The translations under genes and the position numbers were made by a program. DNA of 44,026 bases. Origin: Planctomycetota bacterium (GTDB lineage Bacteria; Planctomycetota; Phycisphaerae; UBA1845). The stretch lies in contig JAJRWX010000079.1 in NCBI GenBank assembly GCA_024276605.1, positions 1-44,026 of the forward strand. Reading direction: 5' to 3'. The notes under the pieces were generated by a model. It worked only from the letters and a program-made list of their open reading frames with translations. It was not told the origin of the DNA and did no database searches. Shown piece by piece: positions 34,635 through 44,018 of this stretch; position 1 is the first letter of the stretch; every line of letters begins with the position of its first letter.

Positions 34635-36281
34635 ATGAATGCATCAGACCTTTTCGTTAAGTGCCTTGAAATCGAGGGCGTGTCGCGCATATTCGGCGTA
34701 CCGGGCGAGGAAAACGCCAACTTCATGATGTCACTTGAAGATTCCTCCATCCAGTTCATATTGACGCGTCATGAACAAGGTGCTGCGTTCATGGCTGATG
34801 TGTATGGCCGACTGACAGGCAAACCAGGGGTCTGCCTCGCAACACTTGGACCTGGTGCGACAAATTTGGTCACCGGTGTGGCGGATGGTAACATGGATCG
34901 CGCACCGATGATTGTCATCACCGGCCAAGCCGATAGCAAACGCCAGCACAAGGAAAGTCACCAGAATATGGATGTTGTGGCGATGTTTAAGCCCATCACC
35001 AAATGGGCGACACCGATTCTCCACGCAAACAGTATCCCGGAAGTCGTACGCAAAGCGTTCAAGATAGCGACGACGGAAAAACCTGGTGCATGTCATATTG
35101 AATTAGCCGAAGACATCGCGGCATCATCAGCCTCGGATATGCCGATAAAGCCAAACTCCGTTCGACGACCGGTGGCAGATGATAAAATTATCAACCAAGC
35201 GTGGGCATTGATTTGCTCCGCGAAACGTCCGGTCATCATTGCAGGTAATGGCACCATTCGTAAACGAGCCAGCAAGCAATTGCGCACCTTCGCCGATGCT
35301 ACCGGCATCGGCGTTATCAGCACCTTTATGGGTAAAGGTTGTGTTGATCGTCACGCTGCTTACGCCCTCTTCACTGTAGGATTACAGTCCAAAGATGTGG
35401 TAGCCTGTGCCATCGATGCCGCCGATGTGGTGATTACACTTGGTTATGACATGGTGGAATATCATCCGCGATTGTGGAATAAAAATCGTGACAAAAAAAT
35501 CGTACACTTGGACTTCCTGCCTGCTGAAGTGGATGATCACTATCATGCCTCCGTTGAAGTCGTCGGCGACTTGGCCCACTCCTTGTGGATGCTGAACGAA
35601 CGTGTCATGCGTGAGCCTGTCGATTTTCACACGCATCAACATGCTACCATTCGAGACGAGATGCTCGGCGACTTCGCGGCACATAAAGATGATGACACGG
35701 ATGGATTGATCCGCCCCCAGAAAGCCATTTGGGATGCAAGACAGGCGCTTGGCCCTCAAGATATTTTATTGAGTGACGTCGGCGCACACAAAATGTGGAT
35801 CGCCCGATACTACCACTGTGACGAACCGAATACTTGTCTAATCTCCAACGGATTCTGTTCAATGGGCTTTGCATTGCCAGGCGCCATAGCCGCTAAGATG
35901 GCTTTTCCAGAACGCCGCGTGTTAGCTATTTGCGGCGATGCGGGCTTTATGATGAACGTACAGGAACTGGAAACGGCACGAAGAATCGGCACTAACATCG
36001 TAGTCATGATTTGGGAGGATAAAGAATACGGGCTTATTGCTTGGAAACAACAAAATCAGTTTGGGAAACACAGTGATCTTAGCTTTAACAATCCCGACTT
36101 CGTGAAGTTAGCTGAGTCGTTTGATTGTCTGGGTCTGCGCGTGGAAAAATCAACTGATCTTGCACCAGCACTTGAAGAAGCCTTCAGCGCGGATCGGCCT
36201 TGCGTGCTTACTATTCCTATCGATTACAGAGAGAACGCATTGTTGACACAGCGATTGGGAGAGATTGCCTGCCCGATATAA
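34635..36281 (+). CDS. Acetolactate synthase large subunit-like TPP enzyme
   Basis: This 548-aa thiamine-diphosphate enzyme has the three-domain layout of acetolactate synthases. FGVPGEENANF opens the PYR domain, and Glu47 in LTRHEQGAAFMADVYGR is the TPP-activating glutamate. LGPGATNL follows. The central domain starts near KRPVIIAGNG. The TPP/Mg motif starts at GDAGFMMNVQELETA (about 434), with WEDKEYGLI after it. Acetolactate synthase condenses two pyruvates for branched-chain amino acids or acetoin. No small regulatory subunit (ilvN) is adjacent, so a catabolic AlsS-like enzyme or a related decarboxylase is possible. ATG 34635 has GAGG seven bases upstream; an ATG at 34608 lacks one. Confidence 0.88.
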   Translation: MNASDLFVKCLEIEGVSRIFGVPGEENANFMMSLEDSSIQFILTRHEQGAAFMADVYGRLTGKPGVCLATLGPGATNLVTGVADGNMDRAPMIVITGQADSKRQHKESHQNMDVVAMFKPITKWATPILHANSIPEVVRKAFKIATTEKPGACHIELAEDIAASSASDMPIKPNSVRRPVADDKIINQAWALICSAKRPVIIAGNGTIRKRASKQLRTFADATGIGVISTFMGKGCVDRHAAYALFTVGLQSKDVVACAIDAADVVITLGYDMVEYHPRLWNKNRDKKIVHLDFLPAEVDDHYHASVEVVGDLAHSLWMLNERVMREPVDFHTHQHATIRDEMLGDFAAHKDDDTDGLIRPQKAIWDARQALGPQDILLSDVGAHKMWIARYYHCDEPNTCLISNGFCSMGFALPGAIAAKMAFPERRVLAICGDAGFMMNVQELETARRIGTNIVVMIWEDKEYGLIAWKQQNQFGKHSDLSFNNPDFVKLAESFDCLGLRVEKSTDLAPALEEAFSADRPCVLTIPIDYRENALLTQRLGEIACPI

Positions 36282-36362
36282 TCTTGCGAGCATAGGACTA
36301 AGTAAGGCTATCGTTTGAGTGTAGCCAAATATATGTGGCTTGATGAGAATGGAAGAAAAATC

Positions 36363-36992
36363 ATGACAACGCACACAACATATTCAATAGTACCACTGAT
36401 TAGCATAATCGCAGTTACCGTGATGCTAAGTCTAGGCTGTGATAAAAAGACGCAGGCACAAGATGCCGATGTTGTTGAGAAAATTTTGGCGAAGGCAAAT
36501 GCTAAAATTCCAGACTATGCCGAAAAAGCGACGTTCGCAGCCGGGTGTTTTTGGGGCGTCGAATCAGCCTATCAACAGATCGATGGAGTCATCACTACTT
36601 CCGTAGGCTATACCGGCGGAAAAATGATCGCCCCATCGTACAAAGATGTTTGCGCCGGTCGGACAGGTCATGCTGAAGCCGTAGAAGTGATTTTCGATCC
36701 CCATAAGGTTAGTTATGAAAAACTCGTGGACACCTTCTGGAAAATCCACGACCCAACGACACTTAACCGGCAAGGCCCTGATTTCGGCACTCAGTATCGA
36801 TCGGCTATTTTTTTCCACAATCTCAAGCAACAGGCCATTGCGACAAGATCGAAACAAGCCATGCAACATTCCGGACGGTTCTCACGTGATATCGTAACGG
36901 AAATCACTAGCGCATCTCCATTCTACCGTGCGGAAGACTATCATCAGAGTTATCTAGCCAAACGTGGTAAAACCTCATGCAATAACCAATAA
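36363..36992 (+). CDS. msrA: Peptide-methionine (S)-S-oxide reductase MsrA, lipoprotein form
   Basis: This 209-aa protein opens with a lipoprotein signal ending in LSLGC, so it should be tethered outside the cytoplasm. The MsrA domain follows with the catalytic Cys in FAAGCFWGVE, the substrate-site GYTGG, HAEAVEV, FWKIHDPTTLNRQGPDFGTQYRS, and FYRAEDYHQSYL. It reduces methionine-S-sulfoxide in exported proteins, complementing the MsrB lipoprotein at 30.1 kb. GGAAGA precedes the ATG at 36363. The C-terminal tail has one Cys that might resolve the catalytic thiol. It is separate from msrB rather than fused, but both share the same unusual lipoprotein form, so they probably act together. Confidence 0.95.
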   Translation: MTTHTTYSIVPLISIIAVTVMLSLGCDKKTQAQDADVVEKILAKANAKIPDYAEKATFAAGCFWGVESAYQQIDGVITTSVGYTGGKMIAPSYKDVCAGRTGHAEAVEVIFDPHKVSYEKLVDTFWKIHDPTTLNRQGPDFGTQYRSAIFFHNLKQQAIATRSKQAMQHSGRFSRDIVTEITSASPFYRAEDYHQSYLAKRGKTSCNNQ

Positions 36993-37250
36993 GAAATCAA
37001 AATGGCTGAAAGCTCAAGCGCACACATGAGTCTTTATTCACAATGGTTTCGCTCGTGTGACAAACGACGCCATACCGGATAGGCTGCGCATCTCGGTCAA
37101 TTAGGCGGTTGGGTCCATTAAAAAACTTGGCTCGATGCTCGCGTCATCACGGACATCGCGCAAGCCATGGTGGAATCGCTTGTACTCAGGGCAGAGAGCT
37201 CAACGATGACACAGTCGAAGTAGTCGGGCAATCGTATGATGCACACCGAC

Positions 37251-40200
37251 CTACGGACAAGGCACAGGACAGCCTGTCAAACTATAGGGATCCAGTTGGA
37301 ATGCCTTGACGACGAACAGAATATCAGTCGCGTTGATGATACCGTTAGGTTCGCATGGCATAATATCGAATGCCTCAAATGGGAAACCCGGTGAAAAATC
37401 AAGCTGAAACGCTAGCACAGTAACTAGAATATCCTCTGAATTCACTATCCCATCGGCGGTTACATCCCCCCAATTTGGCATATCTACCGTACCCGCTGAC
37501 GACGTAAACGACCCGCACACGGCTTGAACATCATATGAACTACCCGGCCCAGGCACAATTTCAATGCCCTGTACAATGATAGAATCCCAGGTAGCCGGCA
37601 ATTGTGTCACAGGTGTGTCAACGAGGGAACCACCTGCATCAATAAATTTATCGAGGCAAGTCCAATCCGTCGAAGTCAATCGAAGGGCTACCGGAGCCAC
37701 CGAACCGGCAGGTAAAGGCGTCACGCGGAACGCCCGTGGGCCGATGGGTTCCACAAGCGGCGCTTGCGGTATCGCAGTTCCCGCGCACGCTCCTTGATTG
37801 CATGTATCATTTTCAGTGCATACATCGGTGTCATCACATGCGGCCCCGGTAGTTACGAAGTTATTGTCACATGCCCCTACCCCATCGCAGATGTCAGCGT
37901 TATCGCATTGGTCCGTACTCGGATCACCACATGCCGTCCCTGCTATCTCAAAATTGGATAGACATACGCCGACGCTGTCACAGGTATCCGGGTTATCACA
38001 TTGTGTACTCGCGGGATCGCCACAAGGAAAACCTGGCGTCTGGAAATTGTCCAAACAAACACCCACACCGTCGCACGTATCGGGATCGTTACAATCGGTA
38101 TTCGCTGGATCGCCACAAGCAAAACCCGTCACCTCAAAATTACTGTCGCAGACGCCTGCCCCACTGCAAGTATCGGGGTTGTCGCAATCCGTATCCGACG
38201 GATCACCGCAGGCTGTCCCGCTCAACGTGAAATTTGATAAGCAGGTGGAATTGCCATCACAAGTATCGGGGTTATCACATTGCGTATTGGTAGGATCACC
38301 ACAAGGGAAGCCGGCAATTCTTGGCGGATGCACACACACACCAGTGGCACACAAGTCCAACGTACATTCATTCCCTTCATCCGTGCAAGAGACGCCATCA
38401 GCCTGATGGTTTGGATCACACAAGCCAACCCCATCACACACATCAGCGTTGTCACAATCGGAAGTACTGGGGTCGCCACAAGCCAACCCAGCCGGTTCAA
38501 AATTATCTAAGCATGCACCACTACCATCGCACGTATCGGGATTGTTGCATTGCGTGTTCGAGGGGTCACCACATGGGAAACCGTTAATTTCAAGATTCGC
38601 CAAACAGCTACCACCGCCATCGCACGTATCTGGATTATCACACCCGGTATCCGTAGGACTTCCACAAAGCATTCCGACAGGTTCAAAGTTGGATAGACAT
38701 GTACCCGCCCCGTCGCAACTATCGGGATTATTACAATCTGTATTCGTCGAGTCGCCGCATACCGTACCCGACAATTCAAAATTAGACACGCATACACTAT
38801 TACCATCACACGTGTCGGGATTGTCGCATTGGGTATTGGAACCATCGCCGCATAGTGCGCCCGCTGGTGTAGAGGGATGCTGGCACACGCCTACACTGCA
38901 CAGGTCAAGCGTACATTCGTTGCCATCATCAGTACAAATCAGGCCATCGGGCTGATGGTTAACATCGCACGCCCCTAACCCATCACACACATCTGCGTTA
39001 TCACAATCAGAAGTCGTCGGATCACCACATGGAACACCTACGGGAACAAAATTCGTACGACACAGACCTGCACCATCACACGTGTCAGCGTTGTCGCATT
39101 CCGTAGTCAACGGATCACCACATGCCGTACCAACAGGCCTGTCCGGATGCGTACAAACACCACTAAAACAAACATCATCCGTACAGTCGTTGGCATCATC
39201 CGTGCATAATTCACCATTTGATTTATGATTAACTTCACAAACACCCAGACCATTACAGGTATCGGGTGCGTCACAATCCGTATTAGTAATATCACCACAC
39301 AAAACCCCCGCTGACTGCGAAGACCAATTGGTACTCGACAACAGTGGGATACAAACTTCGCAGTCATTAGCTGGGTTCGCCTGGCCTGGCGAATAGCAAA
39401 CGCCCCCGATAACGCAACCATCCACCGTCGAAATATTCAAGACCGTATCACCCACATTATCCATAAAACCGGCGATACGGATAAGATATGTTTGACTATC
39501 TACGGCATTAAAAACCAGCGAGGAGAGCAACCCTGCACCGTTATCATCATCACAGGCGATTTCCGCACCACCGCAGGCGCCGTAAACTGTCAATACCGTG
39601 TCATTATACGGCAGCAACACACTACCGTTGGTGTTCATCACAACAGGCCCGGTGCATGTAGCCACATAGAAAAACCAGATGTCATTGTTGGAATCAAATT
39701 GGCAAGTGGCTTCGTCGTCGTCAGGACCGCGATTTTGGTTGTTGCTATTATTAGTACCGTCAAAAACTTCTACAGCATTTATACAATCGTCGTTACACGT
39801 GGGATCGATCGTTCCCACACACGTTCCCGTGGCGTCGCAGGCATCTACACCAATGCCTACTCCACCAGTCCCCGTACAAGGATCTCCATCGTCACATAGC
39901 GTACCAACCGCTACAGTGTCCCAAGCATTAGGCAATATAGCCGCTGAGCACACTTGGCAACTATTAGCCGGGTTGATTTGTCCATCTGCATAGCAAACAC
40001 CTGCTATGAGACAAAATCCCGCCTGGAGAATATTGTCGCATTGGGCCAGCGCTTCATTGCAACTATCCACAGTACACGTCAGACCGTCGTCGCAATCTGT
40101 GGTCGATGCACCACCACACGCTCCGCCCACACACGTCGCGCCGGCATTACAAAATGATCCATCATCACAATTGGTACCATCAGCCATGTTGTTGGTCAGA

Positions 40201-42464
40201 CATGCACCAAAGCCATTGCAAGTGTCTGGACCGGTGCATGTTGTATTGGAAGGGTCACCGCAAGCGGTTCCTGCAGAGACTAAATTTGGCAAACATCCAC
40301 CTGTACCATCACAACTGTCGGCATTATCACATTCACTGGCTGTCGGATCGCCACATGCAGTCCCAGCGGCTAGCAGTGGGTGCGCACAGGTACCAGCTAA
40401 ACACACATCATCTCGACATTCATTGCCGTCATCCGTACATGGCGTACCATCAGCTAAACGGTTTCCCGCGCAAGCGCCTATACCATCGCACGTATCTGGA
40501 TTATCGCATTCTGACATGCCGGGATTTCCACACGCAGTACCGGCCAGGACAAAATTGCCATTACAAACACCAGCCCCATCACAAGTATCCGGGTCGTCAC
40601 ACTGATTGCCCACTTGATTTCCGCACGGTAAGCCGGATGGTGAGACATTAGCCTGACACCCTCCTAACCCGTCGCAGGTATCGGGATCATCACAATCCGT
40701 ATCCGATGGGTCGCCACACGAAGTACCTATCGAAACTAAATTGGTTGCACATGCACCCGCGCCGTCGCATGAATCTGCACCATCACAATCTGTAGCTACG
40801 GCACTGCCACACGCTGCCCCAGCCGGCTGTAGATTGGTAGCGCATACCCCCGTACCGTCACATGTATCCGCACCATCACATTCCGTATTTGATGGGTCAC
40901 CGCATGGCACTCCCGCCGCTGCCAGTGGATGCGTACACTGCCCCCCTTGGCAAATATCGGTTCGACATTCGTTGCCATCGTCGGTACATACGGTACCATC
41001 GGGTACATTATTACCGCTACAGACGCCAACCCCGTCACACACATCCGCGTTATCACATTCTGAAATACTGGGGTCGCCACATGCCGTGCCCGCAGGTAAA
41101 GCATTGGTTTGACAAACGCCACTACCGTTACACGTGTCAGGATCATCGCATTGGTTGCCCACCGGGTTACCACAAGGTAAACCGGTTGGTTCATTATTCA
41201 CGAGACACGAACCCACCCCATCACAGGTGTCTGGATTGTCGCATTCCAAATCCGTCGGATCGCCACAAGCCGTGCCGGCTATAGGTACATTAGCCAGGCA
41301 AACGCCATTGCCATCACAAGTGTCCGCACCGTTGCACTCAGTGTTAGTAGGGTCTCCGCACGCTGTCCCAGCGGTCCTGGGGTTCGCACGACACGCCCCT
41401 AAACCATCGCACGTATCCGCATCATCACATGCAGAGGTGGTAGGATCACCGCAGGGCGTCCCCATAGATTGAGATCGGTCAACACAAAACCCAGCACCGT
41501 CACAAGTATCCTGTGCATCGCATTCCCCTACGGCGGCATTACCACAGGTGGTACCACTTGGTTGAGGTTGTTGTGTGACAACACCGGTGGCAGCATCGCA
41601 TACGCCTAAAGTACACTCGTTACCATCATTGATAACCGTAGTAGTCCCCGTCGCGGGATTACAACATTCAATGACCGGATCATATGTGGGGGTATTTACG
41701 CAACGGTTATTGATGTCGCATACGTCGGTTGTACAGGCAGAACCGTCATCGCAGTCCGTATTATTCTGGCAGGCGAGCGTAATTTTAGCGGCTGTTAAAG
41801 TAACCGGGGTGATCGAGGCGCCTGCGAAGTTCAGTAAAAAACTCAGTTGAGGATTGTTCTTGAAGGCAATCGTATAGGTGCCTGCTGCCGTTGGCGGAAC
41901 CACGATAAGTAGAGTACCGCCATACCGGGCTGTACCGTCGTCCAGTACGCCGCTAGCGGCCGCTGTGCCCGTTGTGCAAAAATACTCATAATCATCGAAA
42001 ATCGTCGCGACCCCGCAAAGTGGATCAAAACCGGCAACAATCAAATCGGTGTTATCTATGCAGAACTCAGGCGCCGGGCACGGCACGAGATCACAACGCT
42101 GTCCCGAGGGGTCATCTTGAAAATTTACCGTGCAACGTTTGCGAATTTGGAAAGCCCCCGCACTAGGGTCAGGGTTGGAAAAAGCCGTTAACGGAGCACC
42201 TGATCCACTGGCTAAAGTGGTAGAGTCGAAGGCAGCCTGGAACGATCCCAATTCGGGTACGCCATTCAAGTCCGGATCCCACCCTGATATCATGATGTCC
42301 AACCGCACAATCTGCCCGCCGCCTTGTAGAATAATTTCGTCGCCGACGATCGTATGCGCGCCATCGGCACTAAAAGGCACCCAGGCAATATCGGCAGCTT
42401 GCATGTGCGTTGCTAAGGCAAGAGTTACACCTACAACCGTAAACCAGTTTCCATTCCTTGACAT
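37251..42464 (-). CDS. Giant secreted Cys-rich repeat protein with dockerin-like C-terminus
   Basis: The protein has 1737 aa from the ATG at 42464, which has GGAGG upstream; the frame runs on to 42494. A signal peptide (MSRNGNWFTVVGVTLALATHMQA) is followed by a beta-rich N-terminal domain of about 200 residues. Two blocks of about 31-residue repeats come next, roughly of the form GTACGDPSNTxCDNPDTCDG then xGxCxxN, about 26 in all. They are punctuated by shorter CTDDGNECxxDxC units. The blocks are split by a PPC-like domain (DDCINAVEVFDG…DIWFFYVATC). The end is the dockerin-like pair GDVTADGIVNSEDILVTVLAFQ and GIINATDILFVVKAFQ with tail TGCPVPCP. Even cysteine numbers per unit suggest a disulfide-stapled extracellular rod; the Asp-rich loops may bind calcium. 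The repeats resemble disintegrin-like Cys repeats. Function is unknown; an adhesin or surface-fibre role is inferred. Confidence 0.88.
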   Translation of the reverse strand: MSRNGNWFTVVGVTLALATHMQAADIAWVPFSADGAHTIVGDEIILQGGGQIVRLDIMISGWDPDLNGVPELGSFQAAFDSTTLASGSGAPLTAFSNPDPSAGAFQIRKRCTVNFQDDPSGQRCDLVPCPAPEFCIDNTDLIVAGFDPLCGVATIFDDYEYFCTTGTAAASGVLDDGTARYGGTLLIVVPPTAAGTYTIAFKNNPQLSFLLNFAGASITPVTLTAAKITLACQNNTDCDDGSACTTDVCDINNRCVNTPTYDPVIECCNPATGTTTVINDGNECTLGVCDAATGVVTQQPQPSGTTCGNAAVGECDAQDTCDGAGFCVDRSQSMGTPCGDPTTSACDDADTCDGLGACRANPRTAGTACGDPTNTECNGADTCDGNGVCLANVPIAGTACGDPTDLECDNPDTCDGVGSCLVNNEPTGLPCGNPVGNQCDDPDTCNGSGVCQTNALPAGTACGDPSISECDNADVCDGVGVCSGNNVPDGTVCTDDGNECRTDICQGGQCTHPLAAAGVPCGDPSNTECDGADTCDGTGVCATNLQPAGAACGSAVATDCDGADSCDGAGACATNLVSIGTSCGDPSDTDCDDPDTCDGLGGCQANVSPSGLPCGNQVGNQCDDPDTCDGAGVCNGNFVLAGTACGNPGMSECDNPDTCDGIGACAGNRLADGTPCTDDGNECRDDVCLAGTCAHPLLAAGTACGDPTASECDNADSCDGTGGCLPNLVSAGTACGDPSNTTCTGPDTCNGFGACLTNNMADGTNCDDGSFCNAGATCVGGACGGASTTDCDDGLTCTVDSCNEALAQCDNILQAGFCLIAGVCYADGQINPANSCQVCSAAILPNAWDTVAVGTLCDDGDPCTGTGGVGIGVDACDATGTCVGTIDPTCNDDCINAVEVFDGTNNSNNQNRGPDDDEATCQFDSNNDIWFFYVATCTGPVVMNTNGSVLLPYNDTVLTVYGACGGAEIACDDDNGAGLLSSLVFNAVDSQTYLIRIAGFMDNVGDTVLNISTVDGCVIGGVCYSPGQANPANDCEVCIPLLSSTNWSSQSAGVLCGDITNTDCDAPDTCNGLGVCEVNHKSNGELCTDDANDCTDDVCFSGVCTHPDRPVGTACGDPLTTECDNADTCDGAGLCRTNFVPVGVPCGDPTTSDCDNADVCDGLGACDVNHQPDGLICTDDGNECTLDLCSVGVCQHPSTPAGALCGDGSNTQCDNPDTCDGNSVCVSNFELSGTVCGDSTNTDCNNPDSCDGAGTCLSNFEPVGMLCGSPTDTGCDNPDTCDGGGSCLANLEINGFPCGDPSNTQCNNPDTCDGSGACLDNFEPAGLACGDPSTSDCDNADVCDGVGLCDPNHQADGVSCTDEGNECTLDLCATGVCVHPPRIAGFPCGDPTNTQCDNPDTCDGNSTCLSNFTLSGTACGDPSDTDCDNPDTCSGAGVCDSNFEVTGFACGDPANTDCNDPDTCDGVGVCLDNFQTPGFPCGDPASTQCDNPDTCDSVGVCLSNFEIAGTACGDPSTDQCDNADICDGVGACDNNFVTTGAACDDTDVCTENDTCNQGACAGTAIPQAPLVEPIGPRAFRVTPLPAGSVAPVALRLTSTDWTCLDKFIDAGGSLVDTPVTQLPATWDSIIVQGIEIVPGPGSSYDVQAVCGSFTSSAGTVDMPNWGDVTADGIVNSEDILVTVLAFQLDFSPGFPFEAFDIMPCEPNGIINATDILFVVKAFQLDPYSLTGCPVPCP
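37790..39325 (-). repeat. Coding Cys-rich repeat block 2 (about 13 long units)
   Basis: These are tandem units of about 93 bp, each encoding one Cys-rich repeat with the CGDPxxxxCDNPDTCDG core, with shorter CTDDGNEC units inserted three times. Units differ by many silent and coding changes but keep every cysteine. They lie inside the giant secreted protein gene. Confidence 0.85.
40190..41575 (-). repeat. Coding Cys-rich repeat block 1 (about 13 long units)
   Basis: This has the same repeat type as block 2 and lies nearer the N-terminus of the giant protein. Core variants include CGNPVGNQCDDPDTC. Two CTDDGNEC spacer units occur. An 860-bp unique segment encoding a PPC-like domain separates the two blocks. 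Confidence 0.85.
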
Positions 42465-43096
42465 GGCTTCTCCTCCCGCTCCATTCAGACACACAGGCTT
42501 TTTTCACAGCATCCCCACTTGGTGCGCAATCAACACGACCATACGCAGCCATCACAAATAGCCAGTGTACCAACAGTCGGTAACTGACTCAACGATTATT
42601 TACTTAAATATGGAGTATTCGCTTACTAACGTAACGATGGAGCAAATTGTGCTATCGAAAATCGCAAGATCATGGATTAAGGTATTTAAGATAGGTAGAT
42701 TCATCACGGACTCCTAACAAAATCGGGGGGCGAATTCCATCCGCGATTTACTTTATGAAAGATAACTTTGTTTATGATCCAATCTTAGGACCAACATCCA
42801 TCAGCATTCATCAAAACGATGCTATATTGGTTTTACCGCAAATCAGTACAGTTTTCCCCAGGATCCTCACAAAAAGCTGCACATATCCATTAAGATTTAA
42901 GCCTCAAAGCTTGTGCATCGACGTAACATAAACCTCCTGAAATTAGGTGTTTTTAACACCTCAATCAAGAAATTCACATCCAATCGCCCTTAATTAGCAT
43001 ACAGACCAGAATTCCCTAGTAGAAAAGTTGTCATCTGCGTACAATAATATGGAGGAGTCGAGGGTACCCCGACACAATAGGGAGGCGTGCGTACCG
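42465..43096. other. Intergenic region between divergent genes
   Basis: This AT-rich spacer of about 630 bp lies between the giant secreted protein (minus) and the unrecognised gene at 43097 (plus). I see no coding frame with supporting signals. It should contain two divergent promoters. A small AGGTGTT-TTT-AACACCT hairpin lies at 42945-42961. Confidence 0.5.
42945..42961. promoter_or_regulatory. Small inverted repeat in the divergent spacer
   Basis: AGGTGTT (42945-42951) and AACACCT (42955-42961) are a perfect 7-bp inverted repeat around TTT. It is a candidate operator or leader hairpin about 135 bp before the gene at 43097. Function is unknown. Confidence 0.3.
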
Positions 43097-43852
43097 ATGG
43101 GTAATTATTTGGGTGCGGTTTGCGATGAGTTTTACCTGAGTAGTCGGCTCTTCCTGAAGCTCGACATGTCACTTCAGCGCGAAACAGTGTTACATTTTTT
43201 CGATCGTGTCCGTAAGGATTATACCCATCTCACCAAAATGCATCGACGTGAAGATGGGGCTTTAATCCTTGAAGACGACGGTTCCGACGATCGACCTCGC
43301 CGTTGGTTACGGTTGGATAGCAATAGCCTGCGCCTTGGCCAATTCGCACCCACTGATCTCGACGACGCCCAACGATTCGGTCAACTTGTCTATACACAGG
43401 CCCCTTATCACCTGACTTTCAGCGAATTAGATTACGATCACTTGGAAGTCATTTTCGGATTTGAATTGAACTATCGTGGTAATCATGATCAACTCGTGGT
43501 CGAGGCGTTGCGGCTTGATCAAACAGCCATCGGTTCCTTGCTGGTCAGTGAAGATACGAAGATCATCGACGCTCAGCCATTCTTTGGTGTCTCGCTTAGC
43601 GCTGGATGTGACCTACAGGCATATGTAGAAGTCAAATCGCGTACGACCACCTACGAGGTTCGACAGGATGCATACGAAGATCAGCCCATCACCGTCATGT
43701 TAACGCTACGCAAGTATTGGGGTGTCGATCCGCCTAAATCTTTGGCCGACGCTTACACTTCGCTGTTTCAAACGGCCCACGAGATTGCCAGCGATAATAT
43801 CGTTCCACACTTCGTCAATCCACTAGCCATGGCCATCGCCACGCGCCCCTGA
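43097..43852 (+). CDS. Unrecognised soluble protein (hypothetical)
   Basis: This 251-aa protein starts at ATG 43097, preceded by GGAGG eleven bases upstream. The frame extends to TTG 43028 with other possible starts (ATG 43049). There is no signal peptide or membrane span. The N-terminal third has MGNYLGAVCDEFYLSSRLFLKLDMSLQRETVLHFFDRVRK, and the middle is rich in beta-type segments (LTFSELDYDHLEVIFGFELNY, YVEVKSRTTTYEV). Charged residues are evenly spread and codon use is normal, so it is a real gene. I do not recognise the family. It stands alone, divergent from the giant secreted protein and followed 30 bp later by the structured repeat. A soluble, possibly ligand-binding protein is all that can be said. 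Confidence 0.8.
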   Translation: MGNYLGAVCDEFYLSSRLFLKLDMSLQRETVLHFFDRVRKDYTHLTKMHRREDGALILEDDGSDDRPRRWLRLDSNSLRLGQFAPTDLDDAQRFGQLVYTQAPYHLTFSELDYDHLEVIFGFELNYRGNHDQLVVEALRLDQTAIGSLLVSEDTKIIDAQPFFGVSLSAGCDLQAYVEVKSRTTTYEVRQDAYEDQPITVMLTLRKYWGVDPPKSLADAYTSLFQTAHEIASDNIVPHFVNPLAMAIATRP

Positions 43853-43882
43853 ACTTGATCTTGGTAGGATTTTACTACCAGT

Positions 43883-44018
43883 GCTGTGTCACAGCTAAGA
43901 ATTCGGGTGGCATGGGTAAGTCCCGATGTATCCCGACGTAAAGTCGGGATACATCGGGACTTACCCGTGTAGTTCCGGAGGCCGACACGGGCAAAAAAAA
44001 CGTTGCCCATGCCACCCC
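43883..44018 (+). repeat. Structured intergenic repeat, copy 2 (MITE-like, with terminal inverted repeats)
   Basis: Positions 43883-43995 match the reverse complement of 5240-5352 with about six differences. GGGTGGCATGGG (43905-43916) and CCCATGCCACCC (44006-44017) are perfect 12-bp inverted repeats bounding the element. Inside, 43914-43937 and 43943-43966 form a perfect 24-bp hairpin around a GTAAA loop, followed by a smaller GGGCAA/TTGCCC stem. It encodes no protein. It resembles a non-autonomous mobile or REP/ERIC-like element. Confidence 0.85.

Noticed and set aside
37251-42464. Regular repeats that might be a CRISPR array, and many long plus-strand frames in the same stretch
   Set aside because: Repeat units are about 93 bp, imperfect and in frame with one 1737-aa protein that keeps all cysteines. 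The plus-strand frames are antisense shadows of this repeat coding.
19992-42464. Cellulosome from dockerin-like domains
   Set aside because: No cohesin or glycoside hydrolase gene is visible. The module is the degenerate form widespread in Planctomycetota secreted proteins.
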